The notes under the pieces are model-generated. The model saw nothing but the letters and a program-made list of their open reading frames with translations. It had not been told where the DNA came from and did no database searches. The position numbers and the translations under genes were made by a program. DNA of 64,000 nt from contig OZ014420.1 of NCBI GenBank assembly GCA_963965975.1, positions 2,258,001 to 2,322,000 on the forward strand, given 5' to 3'. Shown one piece after another: positions 63,001-64,000 of this stretch (its first letter is position 1; the number at the start of each line of letters is the position of its first letter). This DNA is from Xestospongia bergquistia. Its lineage: Eukaryota; Porifera; Demospongiae; Haplosclerida; Petrosiidae.

Positions 63001-63998
63001 CAATTAAAAATGTATTATCATTACCTTTGTCAATTTTGTAGCGAGGATTCTGTTTATCTGGAAGCTCCAATTCACAAGTGTTCATCAAAAGGTTGCCATC
63101 ATCTGGTTGGAATGGAGACCAAGTATGATAGCCACCTCCTCCACGCACCTAGAAGATTGTTGTGTTTTCATATTGTTGTGAGTACATAATAAATACATAA
63201 TAGCCCTTCTAAAATGATAACAGGTACAGCGTTTGTTCAGAAATACACCATATGCATTGTTAGTATACTGTTCCCTAGCCCTACGCCAAACCTTTGTAAG
63301 CCTTAAAGTGTTATGTAGTATAGACTCATGTAAGTGATTTTTTCAACAAATTGCATACCATAGATTCATACTTACACAATATTATAGTTTTCTAATGAAT
63401 CGTGAATATGGTATTGCTATTTAGGTTTTAGACTTATTTCTAATAAAGTGCTTGTCAGATGGAGGCTGCAGCAAGGTTATTGCCAGCAGTGGCAATTCCA
63501 ATAGGTGGGCCATTATTTTATATAGATGCTTGTTTGCATGGTTGTTCCAACACTCCCTTGAGAACTAATCAAGGCTGCACCTACCTTAATATTCAAGTCA
63601 ATGGCACATTTAACAATAGTCTGTACATCACCTCGCGTCTTTGGTTTTGCATGCAACAATAACCCCTCAAAGGTGTCACCCCAGTTTCTGAAATGTGTAA
63701 CCTGCAGAATATTTGATATAGTTACATCTTTCTAGTAATGCACATACAACTGTACCTCTATCTTTGGACCACTCTCAGTTGAACCAATAATCTGATCAAC
63801 AGCGCTTTGTAGATCGTCTCTTTTTACGGCAATGGCTTCAGCTTGCTTGGCATTGTTGACAAGGAAGGTGCCTATTTTGATACCTTCAATGTCTGCATGC
63901 TTGCTCCAAGGACTATTAATAATGAAAGGTGGTCTTTCGATTTCCGAAGCAGCCTCCTCAATCATTGAACGACTTTGGGGAATATCGAGCTCAGCCAT
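60006..63998 (-). CDS. FAD-linked oxidoreductase, sugar-1,4-lactone oxidase-like
   Basis: Eight exons placed on the minus strand: 63756..63998, 63585..63701, 63025..63148, 62681..62820, 61710..62143, 61279..61364, 60657..60979, 60006..60388 (about 616 aa). All junctions keep phase except 61710/61364: one base is missing from the frame there, so a small exon or another splice site lies between 61365 and 61709. The first two-thirds are a PCMH-type FAD-binding domain: FRNWGDTFEG, VRGGGGYHTWSP, ESMTITVSPGVN, TTFGGMLSGGCHGVG. The C-terminal part (YAYDMEFLFPVD, WHKQW) resembles the ALO domain of gulonolactone and arabinonolactone oxidases. Such enzymes oxidise aldonolactones using O2 or another acceptor. 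Exact substrate unknown; ascorbate synthesis is possible but not shown. The ATG at 63998 is at the window edge, so more N-terminus may exist. Confidence 0.75.
62144..62680 (-). other. 537-bp intron of the FAD oxidase gene
   Basis: AT-rich and featureless by eye, as are the introns 63149-63584 and 60389-60656 and the unresolved stretch 61365-61709. Confidence 0.5.
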
Positions 63999-64000
63999 GA

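Overview
The window is nuclear DNA from an early-branching animal, most likely a sponge (a demosponge such as Amphimedon is a good guess, but I could not test it). The reasons: AT-rich DNA; many introns of only 45-100 bp with GT..AG ends; gaps between genes of about 90-530 bp; and gene content found in animals (RGM, a GATAD2/p66 subunit, GK5, DMXL, MEK, CK1 gamma, CHD1). Sixteen protein-coding genes fill nearly all of it. I rebuilt exon chains by reading frame, splice consensus and remembered vertebrate homologues. Fourteen chains close from start to stop in one frame, GATAD2 is cut by the left edge, and one junction in the last gene is unresolved.

Layout, left to right (strand): GATAD2/p66 3' part (+), UBE2U-like (-), GK5 (+), CSNK1G (-), NDUFA13 (+), DTWD2 (-), DMXL/rabconnectin-3A (+, 13979-28802), NDUFA8 (-), MAP2K/MEK (-), RGM-like (+), an unrecognised basic Ser-rich protein (-), CHD1 (+), PDIA3 (+), GOLPH3 (+), TIMM44 (+), and an FAD-linked sugar-lactone-oxidase-like protein (-). 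Strands mostly alternate, so neighbours meet head to head (88-533 bp between start codons) or tail to tail (147-413 bp between stop codons). There is no operon. The genes are mainly housekeeping: complex I (NDUFA13, NDUFA8), mitochondrial import (TIMM44), secretory pathway (PDIA3, GOLPH3, DMXL), chromatin (GATAD2, CHD1), signalling (CSNK1G, MAP2K, RGM), ubiquitin (UBE2U) and tRNA modification (DTWD2).

The largest non-coding structure is a roughly 3.8 kb minisatellite (19703-23527) that almost fills one DMXL intron. It has higher-order repeats of 960 and 489 bp and no stop codon in any forward frame. Other observations: a 244-bp MITE-like element with inverted ends and a 5-bp target duplication; a 73-bp tandem duplication that copied a MEK 5' splice site; CT microsatellites next to four 3' splice sites; a UBE2U with Ser at the catalytic Cys position; an RGM without the Asp-Pro autocleavage site; a CK1 gamma without its C-terminal Cys cluster; and a short NDUFA8. 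I see no prokaryotic-type mobile system, CRISPR array, rRNA or tRNA gene.
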